NCBI RefSeq assembly: GCF_000621565.1
Contig: NZ_KK211307.1
Location: 130,743-194,742 of the forward strand
Length of the DNA stretch: 64,000 nt
From: Butyrivibrio sp. LB2008
GTDB taxonomy: Bacteria > Bacillota > Clostridia > Lachnospirales > Lachnospiraceae
Direction of reading: 5' to 3'
Made by a program: the position numbers and the translations under genes. Of the stretch, positions 7,292 through 16,002 are shown piece by piece. Position 1 is the stretch's first letter. The number at the start of each line of letters is the position of its first letter. The notes under the pieces were generated by a model, which searched no databases, was not told the origin of the DNA, and saw only the letters and a list, made by a program, of their open reading frames with translations.

Positions 7292-9169
7292 ATGAAAAAG
7301 AAATTACTCTCAGTACTTCTTGCATCAAGTATGTTACTGAGCCTCGCTGCTTGCGGAAATAAAACTGACAACGCAGATCAGGCGGGGGCACAGACATCTG
7401 CTGCTACAGCAGATCAGGCAAATACAGAGGCAAAGCCTGCTGAAGAAGGAAAGAACATTGGTGTTATTAATGTTTGTTTGGCATCTGAACCTCAGTCACT
7501 TGATCCTGCAATTAACTCATCTGTTGACGGTGCTACACTTATCAGCCACCTTTTCTCAGGTCTCGCTAAATGGGGCGCTGATGCAAACGGTAAAGCTGAA
7601 TTGCAGCCCGATTGCATAGAGGCATTTACTGAAGGCGTTAAGAATGATGATGGAACAGTTACATACACATATAAGCTTAAAGATGGTCTTACATGGTCAG
7701 ACGGAAAGCCTGTAACAGCAGGTGATTTCGTATACTCATGGAACCGTGCTGCAGGTCAGGAGCTTGCTGCTGACTATGGCTACATGTTTGATGTAGTTGC
7801 TGGTTACGATGAGATGTGGGCAGATGATGCAAAGGGCGATGAGAAGCTCAATGTTGAAGCTCCCGATGACAAGACTATCATAGTTACTTTGAAGAATGAT
7901 GTTCCTTATTGGAACGAGCTTCTTGCTTTCCCTGCTTACATGCCTGTTCGTGAGGATGTTGTAACAGACGAGAGCTGGGCTGCAGATCCTAAGACATACA
8001 TCTGTAACGGTGCTTACACAATCAGCGATTGGCAGCACAACTCAGTTATCAAGCTTACAAAGAGAGAAGATTTCGTTAATGCAGCTGAAGTTACAATGAA
8101 CGAGATCAACTTCTATCTTTCTGATGATGTAAACAACATGCTTGCTAACTTCGAGAACGGATCATGGGAGTTCATCGATGATGTTCCTACAAACGAGATC
8201 CCTTCACTTAAGGAGAAATATCCTACACAGTTCAAGATTGAAGGTCAGCTTGGAACATATTACATCTGCTGGAACATTAACCAGGGACTTCTTCCTGCAT
8301 CTAAGAAGCTTACAGGTGTAGAGAAGGCAAACGCTGAGAGCGAGATTCGTAACGCATTCGCACTTCTTATCGATAGAAACTATATTGTAAACGACGTTGC
8401 TAAGGGTGGACAGATTCCTGCATCTTCATTCGTTGCTATGGGTCTTACAGATGCTGACGGTTCACAGTTCTATGAGAACGCAGGATCAGATCCTAACGTT
8501 GTAGGTTACTATGATGTTACTGAGCCCGCTTATGAAGATAACTGGGCAAAGGCTCTTGAGACACTTAAGAAGTACTACACATTTGATGAGACTAAGCAGG
8601 TATTCACAGATGTTCCTACACTTACATACCTTTACAACACAAACGAAGGCCACAAGGCTATCGCAGAAGCTGTTCAGGCTACATTCTCAGGTCTTGGAAT
8701 TACAATGAACCTTGAGAACCAGGAGTGGGCTACATTCCTTGAGACACGTAAGAAGGGTGATTACTCTGTTGCACGTAACGGATGGCTCGGAGATTACAAC
8801 GATCCTATTTCATTCCTTGATATGTGGCTTACAAACTCAGGTAACAACGATGTTCAGTTTGGAAAGGGCGCAAACGCTGATGTTAAGGCATACAGCATCG
8901 ACCTTACAGACCTTGGATATGAGACAAAGGTTGAGAATGGAACATGGGCTGAGACTTACGATGTAATCGTAGGAGATATCAAGACATGTACAGATACAAA
9001 GACTCGTTATGAGCTTATGCACAGAGCTGAGGATCTCCTCATGTCTACAGGTTGCATCTGCCCTATCTACTACTACACAGATATCTACATGATCGATGAT
9101 AGCGTAAGCGGATTCTTCTCAAGTCCTCTTGGATATAAGTTCTTCATGTATGCAAAAGTTAACAAGTAA
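7292..9169 (+). CDS. oppA: Oligopeptide-binding lipoprotein OppA (SBP family 5)
   Basis: A 625-residue extracellular solute-binding lipoprotein. The signal peptide ends in the lipobox LSLAAC, so Cys at about residue 21 is the lipid anchor. An Ala/Gln/Thr-rich linker follows, then the family-5 binding domain opening with INVCLASEPQSLDPAINSS and TYTYKLKDGLTWSDGKPVTAGDF. Near the end is RAEDLLMSTGCICPIYYYTD. It follows oppF by 38 bases with a strong AAGGAGG. Codon choice is strongly biased and repetitive compared with neighbours, suggesting high expression. It supplies peptides to OppBCDF; specificity cannot be read from sequence. Confidence 0.93.
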   Translation: MKKKLLSVLLASSMLLSLAACGNKTDNADQAGAQTSAATADQANTEAKPAEEGKNIGVINVCLASEPQSLDPAINSSVDGATLISHLFSGLAKWGADANGKAELQPDCIEAFTEGVKNDDGTVTYTYKLKDGLTWSDGKPVTAGDFVYSWNRAAGQELAADYGYMFDVVAGYDEMWADDAKGDEKLNVEAPDDKTIIVTLKNDVPYWNELLAFPAYMPVREDVVTDESWAADPKTYICNGAYTISDWQHNSVIKLTKREDFVNAAEVTMNEINFYLSDDVNNMLANFENGSWEFIDDVPTNEIPSLKEKYPTQFKIEGQLGTYYICWNINQGLLPASKKLTGVEKANAESEIRNAFALLIDRNYIVNDVAKGGQIPASSFVAMGLTDADGSQFYENAGSDPNVVGYYDVTEPAYEDNWAKALETLKKYYTFDETKQVFTDVPTLTYLYNTNEGHKAIAEAVQATFSGLGITMNLENQEWATFLETRKKGDYSVARNGWLGDYNDPISFLDMWLTNSGNNDVQFGKGANADVKAYSIDLTDLGYETKVENGTWAETYDVIVGDIKTCTDTKTRYELMHRAEDLLMSTGCICPIYYYTDIYMIDDSVSGFFSSPLGYKFFMYAKVNK

Positions 9170-9191
9170 TTGAATACGTGATATAATATGA

Positions 9192-9228
9192 AACGCCGCC
9201 TCGGTAGATACTCGGGGCGACGTTTTTT
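9192..9228 (+). terminator. Terminator of opp operon
   Basis: AACG...CGCCTCG pairs with CGGGGCG...CGTT, with a one-base bulge on each side, followed by six T residues, just after oppA. Confidence 0.75.
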
Positions 9229-9230
9229 GT

Positions 9231-9329
9231 GCAGAGCACTTAGCGCGGTTTTTTCGAGCTTAGTGCGAGCCATGGGTGAACACTTAACGAGCGACAGCGA
9301 GTTTAGTGAGAATCCCAATTGCAGAGCAC
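9231..9329. repeat. Pair of mismatched hairpins flanked by a 9-bp direct repeat
   Basis: GCAGAGCAC occurs at 9231-9239 and again at 9321-9329. Between them are two inverted repeats of the same design: CACTTAGC (9237-9244) with GCTTAGTG (9258-9265), and CACTTAAC (9281-9288) with GTTTAGTG (9301-9308). Each has a single T-T mismatch at the same place. This could be a small inserted element with a duplicated flank, or a degraded repeat. No coding sequence lies inside. Confidence 0.4.
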
Positions 9330-9356
9330 AAAGTATCTTATTCAAGGGAGATTATT

Positions 9357-11000
9357 ATGGAAAACGAAAAATTAAAACCCATGCTGTTCACCGTTATTAA
9401 GGGCTATAACGGAAAACAGTTCTCGCAGGATCTCATCTCGGGAATCATTGTTGCTATCATAGCGCTTCCACTTTCAATCGCGCTTGCACTTGCTTCCGGA
9501 GTGGGCCCCGAAGAAGGACTCTACACTGCAATAGTTGCGGGATTCATCATCTCGTTCCTTGGCGGTAGCAGAGTACAGATTGCGGGACCGACGGCTGCAT
9601 TTGCGACTATAGTTGCGGGAATTGTTGCAAGTAAGGGAATGGAAGGACTTGCCCTTGCTACGATTTTTGCGGGTGTGATTCTTGTATTGATGGGTGTTTT
9701 CAAGCTTGGATCGCTGATTAAATTTATTCCGTACACTATTACCACAGGATTTACTGCAGGTATTGCGGTTACAATCTTTGTTGGACAGATCAAGGATTTC
9801 CTTGGCCTTACATATCCTGCAGGAACAACAACTGTTGAGACTGTAGAGAAGATTGAAGCTATCGGAAAAAATATCTCTACGATTAATTACAGCGCACTCA
9901 TCGTGGGAATAATCTGTCTTGTTATCCAGATTGTCTGGCCTAAGATAAATAAGAAGATACCGGGATCTCTTATTGCGGTTATCGTCGGTATTTTAATGGT
10001 CAAATTCCTTAATATGAATGTTAATACCATTGGAGATCTTTATGAGATAAAGGGACAGCTCCCTGCACTCAGATTTCCTGCTTTCAGTTATAAGACACTT
10101 AAAGATGTTGCCGGAGACGGATTTACAATTGCAATCCTGGCTGCTATCGAATCTCTTTTATCCTGTGTTGTTGCTGACAGTATGATCGATTCCAAGCACA
10201 GATCAAATATGGAACTTGTTGCTCAGGGTGTCGGTAATATCGGTTCTGCTTTATTCGGAGGAATTCCTGCTACAGGTGCTATCGCGCGTACTGCAGCTAA
10301 TATCAAGAACGGCGGAAGAACACCTATTGCAGGTATGATCCATTCTGTGTGCCTTGTTCTTGTACTTGTTGTACTTATGCCTTTTGCGGCACTTATTCCT
10401 ATGCCGACAATTGCGGCAATCCTGTTCATGGTTGCATATAATATGTGTCAGTGGAGAACTTTCGTACATCTGTGTAAGACTGCTCCAAAGAGCGATATCC
10501 TTGTACTTGTTATGACATTCGTTCTTACGATCGTATTCGACCTTGTTGTTGCTATTGAGATCGGTATGGTTGCTGCATGTGTACTCTTCATGAAGAGAAT
10601 GAGCGAAGAGTCTAGAGTAAAGGGATGGAAGTACTACGATCCCGAGGATGATCCGGACGGAACAGGTTTAAGAGATATTCCAAAGCACGTTCGCGTTTAT
10701 GAGATTAGCGGACCTATGTTCTTTGGAGATGCTGAGCAGATAGCTGCAATCGGATTTAAGGAATTCACAAGAGTTCTTGTTATCCGTATGAGAGGTGTTC
10801 CGGCTATCGATGCGACAGCTATGCACTCTTTTGAAGAACTTTACAACAGATGCAAGAAGAATAATGTAACTCTTGTATTCTCACACGTAAACGAGCAGCC
10901 TATGAGCACAATGGAAAAAGACGGCTTCGTAGACCTTGTAGGACGTGAGAATTTCAGACCTCACATAGATGATGCTCTTGCCAGAGCTGCAGAGCTGTAA
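9357..11000 (+). CDS. SulP family anion permease with STAS domain
   Basis: A 547-residue integral membrane transporter of the SLC26/SulP family. The start of the transport core (QDLISGIIVAIIALPLSIAL) and the conserved GGSRVQIAGPTAAFATIVAG are clear, and about ten or more membrane helices can be read to residue 425. The C-terminal STAS domain (about residues 440-547) is cytoplasmic and regulatory, with the segment VLVIRMRGVPAIDATAMHSF. Members carry sulfate, bicarbonate or dicarboxylates; the substrate cannot be told here. The ATG at 9357 is chosen because AAGGGAG lies seven bases upstream; an ATG at 9306 in frame has no such site. It is a single gene between terminators. Confidence 0.88.
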   Translation: MENEKLKPMLFTVIKGYNGKQFSQDLISGIIVAIIALPLSIALALASGVGPEEGLYTAIVAGFIISFLGGSRVQIAGPTAAFATIVAGIVASKGMEGLALATIFAGVILVLMGVFKLGSLIKFIPYTITTGFTAGIAVTIFVGQIKDFLGLTYPAGTTTVETVEKIEAIGKNISTINYSALIVGIICLVIQIVWPKINKKIPGSLIAVIVGILMVKFLNMNVNTIGDLYEIKGQLPALRFPAFSYKTLKDVAGDGFTIAILAAIESLLSCVVADSMIDSKHRSNMELVAQGVGNIGSALFGGIPATGAIARTAANIKNGGRTPIAGMIHSVCLVLVLVVLMPFAALIPMPTIAAILFMVAYNMCQWRTFVHLCKTAPKSDILVLVMTFVLTIVFDLVVAIEIGMVAACVLFMKRMSEESRVKGWKYYDPEDDPDGTGLRDIPKHVRVYEISGPMFFGDAEQIAAIGFKEFTRVLVIRMRGVPAIDATAMHSFEELYNRCKKNNVTLVFSHVNEQPMSTMEKDGFVDLVGRENFRPHIDDALARAAEL

Positions 11001-11009
11001 AATGATATA

Positions 11010-11073
11010 AAAAGATGTTTGGTTTTTGCTATATGTAATTGTTATGAAAAGCAGGAACCGGACATCTTTTTTT
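11010..11073 (+). terminator. Terminator after sulP gene
   Basis: AAAAGATGT pairs with ACATCTTTT at the base of a longer, imperfect hairpin and is followed by a T-run. Confidence 0.65.
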
Positions 11074-11165
11074 ATTTGATAGATTGTTCTTTGATAGGAG
11101 ATTGATATAAAATTGACAATATATAGTGCCTTTTTCAATAAAAAAGATAATACAAACACAAGATG

Positions 11166-11174
11166 TGGTATAAT
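11166..11174 (+). promoter_or_regulatory. Extended -10 promoter element upstream of phoH-like gene
   Basis: TGG TATAAT at 11166-11174 is an extended -10 (TGnTATAAT) without a recognisable -35 at the proper distance. It would give a leader of about 85 nt before the ATG at 11267. A TTGACA at 11113 is too far upstream to pair with it. Confidence 0.45.
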
Positions 11175-11266
11175 TATATTATGATACGGATGTCAATAGT
11201 ATTAAAAGAGGCTTTTGGCATGCAGATACATGTATCATAAAAATAAAATAATGGGGAGGGCTCCGT

Positions 11267-12658
11267 ATGAAGAAGATCTACGTACTGGACACCAATGTTT
11301 TGATTCAGGCACCACACGCCTTGAAGTGCTTTGAGGATAACGAGGTCGTTCTTCCACTGGTAGTCTTAGAAGAACTAGACGCCCATAAGCGTGATGAGGG
11401 CGAGAGAGGAGCTAATGTACGCGAAGCAATCAGGATCCTCGAGCAGATTCGGGGTACAGGCGATCTTGTTGCAGGGATTAAGCTTGATAACGGCGGAGTT
11501 CTGAGAGTTGAAAAGAACTTTAAGGATGTTGAGCTTCCCAAAGATCTGTCAGAACATAAGTCTGACAATCGAATTTTGAAAGTATGTAAAGGGCTTTCAG
11601 AGAGTAGGAAAGAGCAGGTAATTCTTGTAACTAAGGACATTCTCATGAGAATAAAGGCTCAGATTCTCAATATGAAATCTGAGGACTTTACGACTGAGCA
11701 AGTTGCGGGAGAAGGTGAGCAGTACAGCGGACGAGTGGATGTATATGCTCCCGAAGATGCATTTAAGGACTTTAAGAAAAAAGGCATAGCTGTAGATAAG
11801 GTCTATTGTTGCGATGAAAACGGCAAGAAATATTCGCCGGATCTTTATGAGAACGAGTTTGTTGTTGTGAGAGCGGATCAGTCCAATAACAAGACTCAGA
11901 TGGGAAGAGTTTCGAACGGGTTTATCAAGAAGCTGGAATTTGAGAAGAGTCAGCCCTACGGCGTAAAGCCGAGAAATGCAGGTCAGTATTTCCTTCAGGA
12001 AGCACTTATGCAGCCTGCTGATGTTGCACCGCTTGTTATTGTTAAAGGAATGGCGGGAACTGCCAAGACTTTTTATTCGCTCGCGGTAGGTCTTGAGAAG
12101 ATGCTCAACAGACCAACAGGTGAGTACAGAAGGATTCTTGTGTGCAGACCGAATTCACAGTTTGATGATGATATAGGTTTTTTGCCCGGAGATGAGCAGG
12201 AAAAAATATCACCTCTTATGCGACCTATAATCGATAACCTTGAGCAGCTCATTGATTCTAACGAAGAAGAGCGATACAAGGATGAAAAAGAGCTTACGGA
12301 CAAGACGGACGAAGTCTTTGATCGCGGTATTATTCAGTGTGAAGCTTTGAATTTCATCAGAGGAAGATCGATTCTGAAAACGTATCTTATAATAGACGAA
12401 GCACAGAATATGACACCAACGCAGGCTAAAGGTATTATAACCAGAGCAGGCAAGGATACTAAGATAATTCTCCTTGGCGATCCAAACCAGATAGACAGAC
12501 CGTTTCTTGATGAGCGGACAAATGGTCTTTCTTACGCGAGTGAGCATATGAAAGGAAGCCCGTTTTGTTGGCAGATTTCTCTTTCTGCATCTGAGTGTGA
12601 ACGTAGCCGTCTTGCTATGGATGCTATTGAGCGTATGCGGGACAAAAAAGATATCTAA
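11267..12658 (+). CDS. PIN-PhoH ATPase (YlaK-like)
   Basis: A 463-residue fusion. Residues 1-140 are a PIN-type nuclease domain beginning YVLDTNVLIQAP with the acidic residues LEELDAHK further on. Residues about 240-463 are a PhoH-type ATPase: P-loop GMAGTAKT (261-268), RILVCRPNSQF, Walker B YLIIDEAQNMTPTQAKGI and sensor IILLGDPNQID. The family is linked to RNA unwinding and cleavage (PIN-TRAM/PhoH type proteins). The residue before the P-loop lysine is Ala266 where Gly is usual. Start ATG has GGGGAGGG upstream. A terminator follows. Confidence 0.88.
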   Translation: MKKIYVLDTNVLIQAPHALKCFEDNEVVLPLVVLEELDAHKRDEGERGANVREAIRILEQIRGTGDLVAGIKLDNGGVLRVEKNFKDVELPKDLSEHKSDNRILKVCKGLSESRKEQVILVTKDILMRIKAQILNMKSEDFTTEQVAGEGEQYSGRVDVYAPEDAFKDFKKKGIAVDKVYCCDENGKKYSPDLYENEFVVVRADQSNNKTQMGRVSNGFIKKLEFEKSQPYGVKPRNAGQYFLQEALMQPADVAPLVIVKGMAGTAKTFYSLAVGLEKMLNRPTGEYRRILVCRPNSQFDDDIGFLPGDEQEKISPLMRPIIDNLEQLIDSNEEERYKDEKELTDKTDEVFDRGIIQCEALNFIRGRSILKTYLIIDEAQNMTPTQAKGIITRAGKDTKIILLGDPNQIDRPFLDERTNGLSYASEHMKGSPFCWQISLSASECERSRLAMDAIERMRDKKDI

Positions 12659-12670
12659 ATAATTATTATG

Positions 12671-12725
12671 ACGCGGCATTTTCTTCCCTCCCATTTTGGA
12701 TTAAGGCAGAAAATGTCGCGTTTTT
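12671..12725 (+). terminator. Terminator after PIN-PhoH gene
   Basis: A 14-bp stem with one G.U pair (ACGCGGCATTTTCT 12671-12684 with AGAAAATGTCGCGT 12708-12721) and five T residues. The loop contains CTTCCCTCCC. Confidence 0.8.
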
Positions 12726-12759
12726 GACACTTTCAGTTTTTTCTAATAGAATACCCACT

Positions 12760-13671
12760 ATGAGTAAAGCATATAGAGAAATTGAATATACGGTGACTGA
12801 AGCAGATGGAACGATCACTGCAGGAGAGGTTATGAGGGAGAGGCTCATGCTTTCAAGCAGGGAGGTGAGCAGGTGCAAGCTTTTTGAGGACGGTGTCATG
12901 TGTAAAGGCGTGCCCGTTAGGATAATCACAGAGCTTGATCCCGGAGATGTGCTGACCGTCAGGTTATATGAAGATATAGAGAACAGTTCTGTTATTGTGC
13001 CGAGTGATGAGCCGGTCAATATAGTCTATGAAGATGAGGACCTTATCCTGTTAAATAAAAGAGGCGATCAGGTGGTTCATCCTTCTTATGCTCATTACAT
13101 GGACTCTCTTAGCAATGCACTTGCGGGATACTATGCGAAAACAGGGCAGGAGCATGTTATGCGTGTTATCGGAAGACTCGACAGAGAGACGTCCGGGCTT
13201 ATCATCTTTGCCAAAAACAGGCACAGTGCATCGGTTCTTTCTCAAAAGAATGAGAATATGTCCCGAAGAAAAGAGTATCTGGCACTTTGCACCGGTATAT
13301 TTAATGAAAAAGAAGGAACGGTTGATGCGCCCATAGAGAGGATTCCGGGGCAGAGAATGATAAGAGAAGTCAGAAGCGACGGGAAAAGAGCCGTGACTCA
13401 TTACAAGATAGAAAAAGAGTTCCGGGATTTTTCCCTGGTAAGGCTACAGCTTGATACCGGAAGAACACACCAGATCAGAGTTCACATGGCATATCTCGGA
13501 CATCCTTTACTTGGAGATAATCTTTATGGAAAAGATATTGAAGACAATAAGGGAATGACCAGAGCTGCGCTGCATGCGTGTCACCTTGAATTTGAACAGC
13601 CTATAACGGGAGAGAGGCTTTCTTTTGAAGCAGAACTTCCCGAAGATATGAAAACTGCGATAAGTAGCTGA
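12760..13671 (+). CDS. RluA family RNA pseudouridine synthase
   Basis: A 303-residue enzyme that isomerises uridine to pseudouridine in rRNA or tRNA. An N-terminal S4-like region (SSREVSRCKLFEDGVMCKG, about residues 35-55) precedes the catalytic domain, which has EDEDLILLNKRGDQVVHP, the catalytic GRLDRETSGLIIFAKN motif (Asp141) and LDTGRTHQIRVHMAYLGHPLLGDNLYG. This is the RluA/RluD/YjbO class; the target site cannot be assigned. The ATG at 12760 gives the expected N-terminus; no good ribosome site is visible and a TTG at 12724 would lie in the preceding terminator. It converges on dinB. Confidence 0.88.
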   Translation: MSKAYREIEYTVTEADGTITAGEVMRERLMLSSREVSRCKLFEDGVMCKGVPVRIITELDPGDVLTVRLYEDIENSSVIVPSDEPVNIVYEDEDLILLNKRGDQVVHPSYAHYMDSLSNALAGYYAKTGQEHVMRVIGRLDRETSGLIIFAKNRHSASVLSQKNENMSRRKEYLALCTGIFNEKEGTVDAPIERIPGQRMIREVRSDGKRAVTHYKIEKEFRDFSLVRLQLDTGRTHQIRVHMAYLGHPLLGDNLYGKDIEDNKGMTRAALHACHLEFEQPITGERLSFEAELPEDMKTAISS

Positions 13672-13690
13672 TATTACTTATCGCAGTTTT
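13651..13690. terminator. Bidirectional terminator between rluA-type gene and dinB
   Basis: AAAACTGCGATAAGTA pairs with TACTTATCGCAGTTTT around a short loop. It overlaps the end of the pseudouridine synthase gene and abuts the stop of dinB. The A- and T-runs allow termination both ways. Confidence 0.8.
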
Positions 13691-14961
13691 TATATGCGGC
13701 CTTTCTTTATTGTATCTTTTCCGAATTTAAGATTGATCTCGTCAGCCATCTTATTGAGCCTTTGGGTCCGTTCATCACTCTTGTTATTAAAAGAATCATC
13801 AAAAAGTGAGAGCTGCCTGTAAGAGCCGTCGTCCAGTTTACTTAAGCCGACACCGACGAGCCTTATTTTTTCTCCTTTTATAAAAAGGCCTTCCGTTCCA
13901 AGCAGCATCTTATCCGCAAGTTCCTTGGAATAAGTAAAAAGCTTGTCTGCATCATCGATGGAATTATCAAGCTGCATCTGGCAGGAGTGGCGCTTAAAAT
14001 CCGTTGTTTTAACAGAGACTGTGACAGTTCGCCCAAATACGCCGTCACGCCGCAGTCTCCTTGATACGCTTTCCGATAAGTGCCTTAGTACAGGGATGAT
14101 GTCGGCATCGTAATTATCTGACGAGAGGTCGGAAGATAATGTGGTTTCATTGGAATAACTCTTGGCTTCTTCATATTCGCCCGAAACTTCGGTACTTCCG
14201 TATCCGTTTGCACTGTAGTAAATATAATTTCCGATATTTTCCCCAAGTATATGAGATAACATCACGGGATCGGCATTGGCGGCATCGCCTATTGTCCTGA
14301 TTCCAATGTTCATAAGCCTGTCAGCGGTTGCTTTGCCGCAGCCGTATAGGTCTCCGATAGGTAGTGGCCACATTTTCTTTTGAATCTCATAGGGAAAAAG
14401 AGTATGTATCCTGTCGGGCTTAGTGAAATCACTTGCCATCTTTGCAAGGAGCTTATTAACGGATATCCCGACATTTACCGTAAATCCCAGAGTGTCACGT
14501 ATTTCATTCTTTATTTTATTTGCAACGCAGATAGGGAATGGCATATCGGGAGTTACAAGGTCTGCATATACGGCTTCCGTTCCCGTCATGTCCACATAGG
14601 CTTCATCGACCGATACCTGCTGGACACTGGGAGAGTACTTGTTCAGTATATTAATAAAAGCGTGAGAACACTCTCTGTAAGTTGCAAAATCAGCATGCAC
14701 AAGAACGAGCTTTGGACATTTCTGAAGAGCCTTGACAACGGGCTCGCCTGTAACGATTCCGTATTTCTTGGCAGGGATTGATTTGGCTGTGATGATTCCG
14801 TGGCGCGTCTTCACATCGCCGCCCACTGCGGATGGGATGGTCCTAAGATCGACAGAATTCGGATCTTCTCGAAGCTGCTTGAGAGCTGACCAGGACAGGA
14901 AAGCTGAGTTTACATCTATATGAAATATGTAATTTGTATAATTGTACGAAAAAACGTTCAA
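13690..14961 (-). CDS. dinB: DNA polymerase IV (Y-family, DinB)
   Basis: A 423-residue translesion polymerase. Motif I reads YIFHIDVNSAFLSW, with the metal-binding Asp and Phe at the steric-gate position. Motif III SVDEAYVDMTG supplies the catalytic Asp-Glu pair. Downstream are KLLAKMASDFTKPD, the helix-hairpin-helix LYGCGKATADRLMNIGIRTI and a little-finger domain (TVSVKTTDFKRHS). It is longer than the ~350 residues of E. coli Pol IV, mainly through extra sequence in the N-terminal palm/fingers and at the C-terminus. A LexA-like box lies in the promoter at 15020-15048, so SOS induction is likely. The C-terminal end lacks a clear QL(S/F)LF clamp motif, though RQLSLFDDS at about residue 390 fits it well. 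Confidence 0.9.
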   Translation of the reverse strand: MNVFSYNYTNYIFHIDVNSAFLSWSALKQLREDPNSVDLRTIPSAVGGDVKTRHGIITAKSIPAKKYGIVTGEPVVKALQKCPKLVLVHADFATYRECSHAFINILNKYSPSVQQVSVDEAYVDMTGTEAVYADLVTPDMPFPICVANKIKNEIRDTLGFTVNVGISVNKLLAKMASDFTKPDRIHTLFPYEIQKKMWPLPIGDLYGCGKATADRLMNIGIRTIGDAANADPVMLSHILGENIGNYIYYSANGYGSTEVSGEYEEAKSYSNETTLSSDLSSDNYDADIIPVLRHLSESVSRRLRRDGVFGRTVTVSVKTTDFKRHSCQMQLDNSIDDADKLFTYSKELADKMLLGTEGLFIKGEKIRLVGVGLSKLDDGSYRQLSLFDDSFNNKSDERTQRLNKMADEINLKFGKDTIKKGRI

Positions 14962-15019
14962 ATTAAAACCTCTTTATCGATAGAACGAAGATTAATTTTG
15001 ATTAATTTTTTGTAATTAT

Positions 15020-15048
15020 ACTATACACCGAACATATATTCGAATCAA
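15020..15048 (-). promoter_or_regulatory. dinB promoter containing a LexA (SOS) box
   Basis: On the minus strand TTGATT (15043-15048), a 17-bp spacer and TATAGT (15020-15025) form a promoter. The spacer contains CGAATATATGTTCG (15029-15042), matching the Firmicute LexA consensus CGAACnnnnGTTCG at 9 of 10 defined positions. Bound LexA would block polymerase. Confidence 0.75.
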
Positions 15049-15283
15049 CGGATAAAATTGTGAATTTTTGAAATCCAGTAGTCAAGGGCATTTGATGATA
15101 CCAAACGAAATTTAGGTAAAAAAATTTCATAGAACAACTTATTTAAGTGAAATAATAGATATTTTTAACCCAAAAAATGTGATTAATTATATTGAACGAT
15201 AAATAGAATTGCTTTAAAGTATATTTAGGTTATGAGAGGGTTATGTTGTACCTAAAATTTATGCTTATGCAGGAGAGATGGAT

Positions 15284-15841
15284 ATGAGAAATTTAAAAAA
15301 AGTTTTCGCTGTAATGTTTTCATGTGTGCTTGCTTTTACTGTTGTAGCTTGTGGCTCAACTAAGGAGGGTGCACTCGATGGTCAGGCTGCAACAAGAGGT
15401 GCTGGTGAAGGTGACGGACAGATTTATATTGATGATCAGGCAATTGCTCTTGCAGGATCTGCATCATCAAGTCAGGCAGCAATTGATGCTTGCGCCGGTG
15501 TTTTCAATCTTATGAATCAGCAGAGAGCTGCACAGGGACTTAGCCAGCTTGTATGGAGTGATGCTCTTACATCAGCTGCTCAGGTTAGAGCTAATGAGAT
15601 CACAACTTCATTTTCACATACAAGACCCAATGGATCAGCTTTCTACACCGTAGATAGCAATGTTCAGTATGGTGAGAACCTTGCAAAATTGTATCAGTCA
15701 GCTGACGCAGTTTACACAGCATGGATGAATTCACCTACACACGCTGCCAACATTATGGATGCAGGATACAAGACAGTAGGTATCGCAGTATTCTTAGCAT
15801 CAGATGGCAACTGGTACTGGGCACAGGAATTCGGATATTGA
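15284..15841 (+). CDS. CAP/SCP-domain lipoprotein
   Basis: A 185-residue secreted lipoprotein. The signal peptide ends in the lipobox VVAC, followed by an Ala/Gly/Asp linker. The CAP (SCP/PR1) domain covers residues about 70-185: LMNQQRAAQGLSQLVWSDAL, FSHTRPNGSAFYTV, YGENLAK, MNSPTHAANIMDAGYKTVGI and a final WYWAQEFGY. The His/Glu residues of the CAP cavity (SHTRP, GENLA, SPTHAANIM) are present. Role unknown; bacterial CAP proteins are extracellular. The ATG at 15284 is chosen because AGGAGA lies 7 bases before it; the ATG at 15278 is too close. A possible promoter (TTGAAC 15192, TAAAGT 15215) lies upstream. Confidence 0.88.
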   Translation: MRNLKKVFAVMFSCVLAFTVVACGSTKEGALDGQAATRGAGEGDGQIYIDDQAIALAGSASSSQAAIDACAGVFNLMNQQRAAQGLSQLVWSDALTSAAQVRANEITTSFSHTRPNGSAFYTVDSNVQYGENLAKLYQSADAVYTAWMNSPTHAANIMDAGYKTVGIAVFLASDGNWYWAQEFGY

Positions 15842-15889
15842 TAAATTGATAATATAAACCAATACAACAGACAAACCCCATGAATAGAA

Positions 15890-15925
15890 GCCTTGAGAAA
15901 CATATGATTTCTCAAGGCTCTTTTC
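15890..15925 (+). terminator. Terminator after CAP lipoprotein
   Basis: GCCTTGAGAAA (15890-15900) and TTTCTCAAGGC (15908-15918) form a perfect 11-bp stem with a short T-run. Confidence 0.8.
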
Positions 15926-16002
15926 ATATTTATATTTATATATATTGCCGAAGTGGTCACGGCATAAACTTTTTCCTTAATCCCCCAACTAAAGGCACTA
16001 CC

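Noticed and set aside
8511-8966. Two extra plus-strand open frames within oppA
   Set aside because: They are out-of-frame readings of the oppA coding sequence, with no ribosome sites.
14944-14960. Second LexA-like box at the dinB start (ACGAAAAAACGTTCA)
   Set aside because: Half-site spacing is wrong by one base and it lies within the first codons; the box at 15029-15042 is better.
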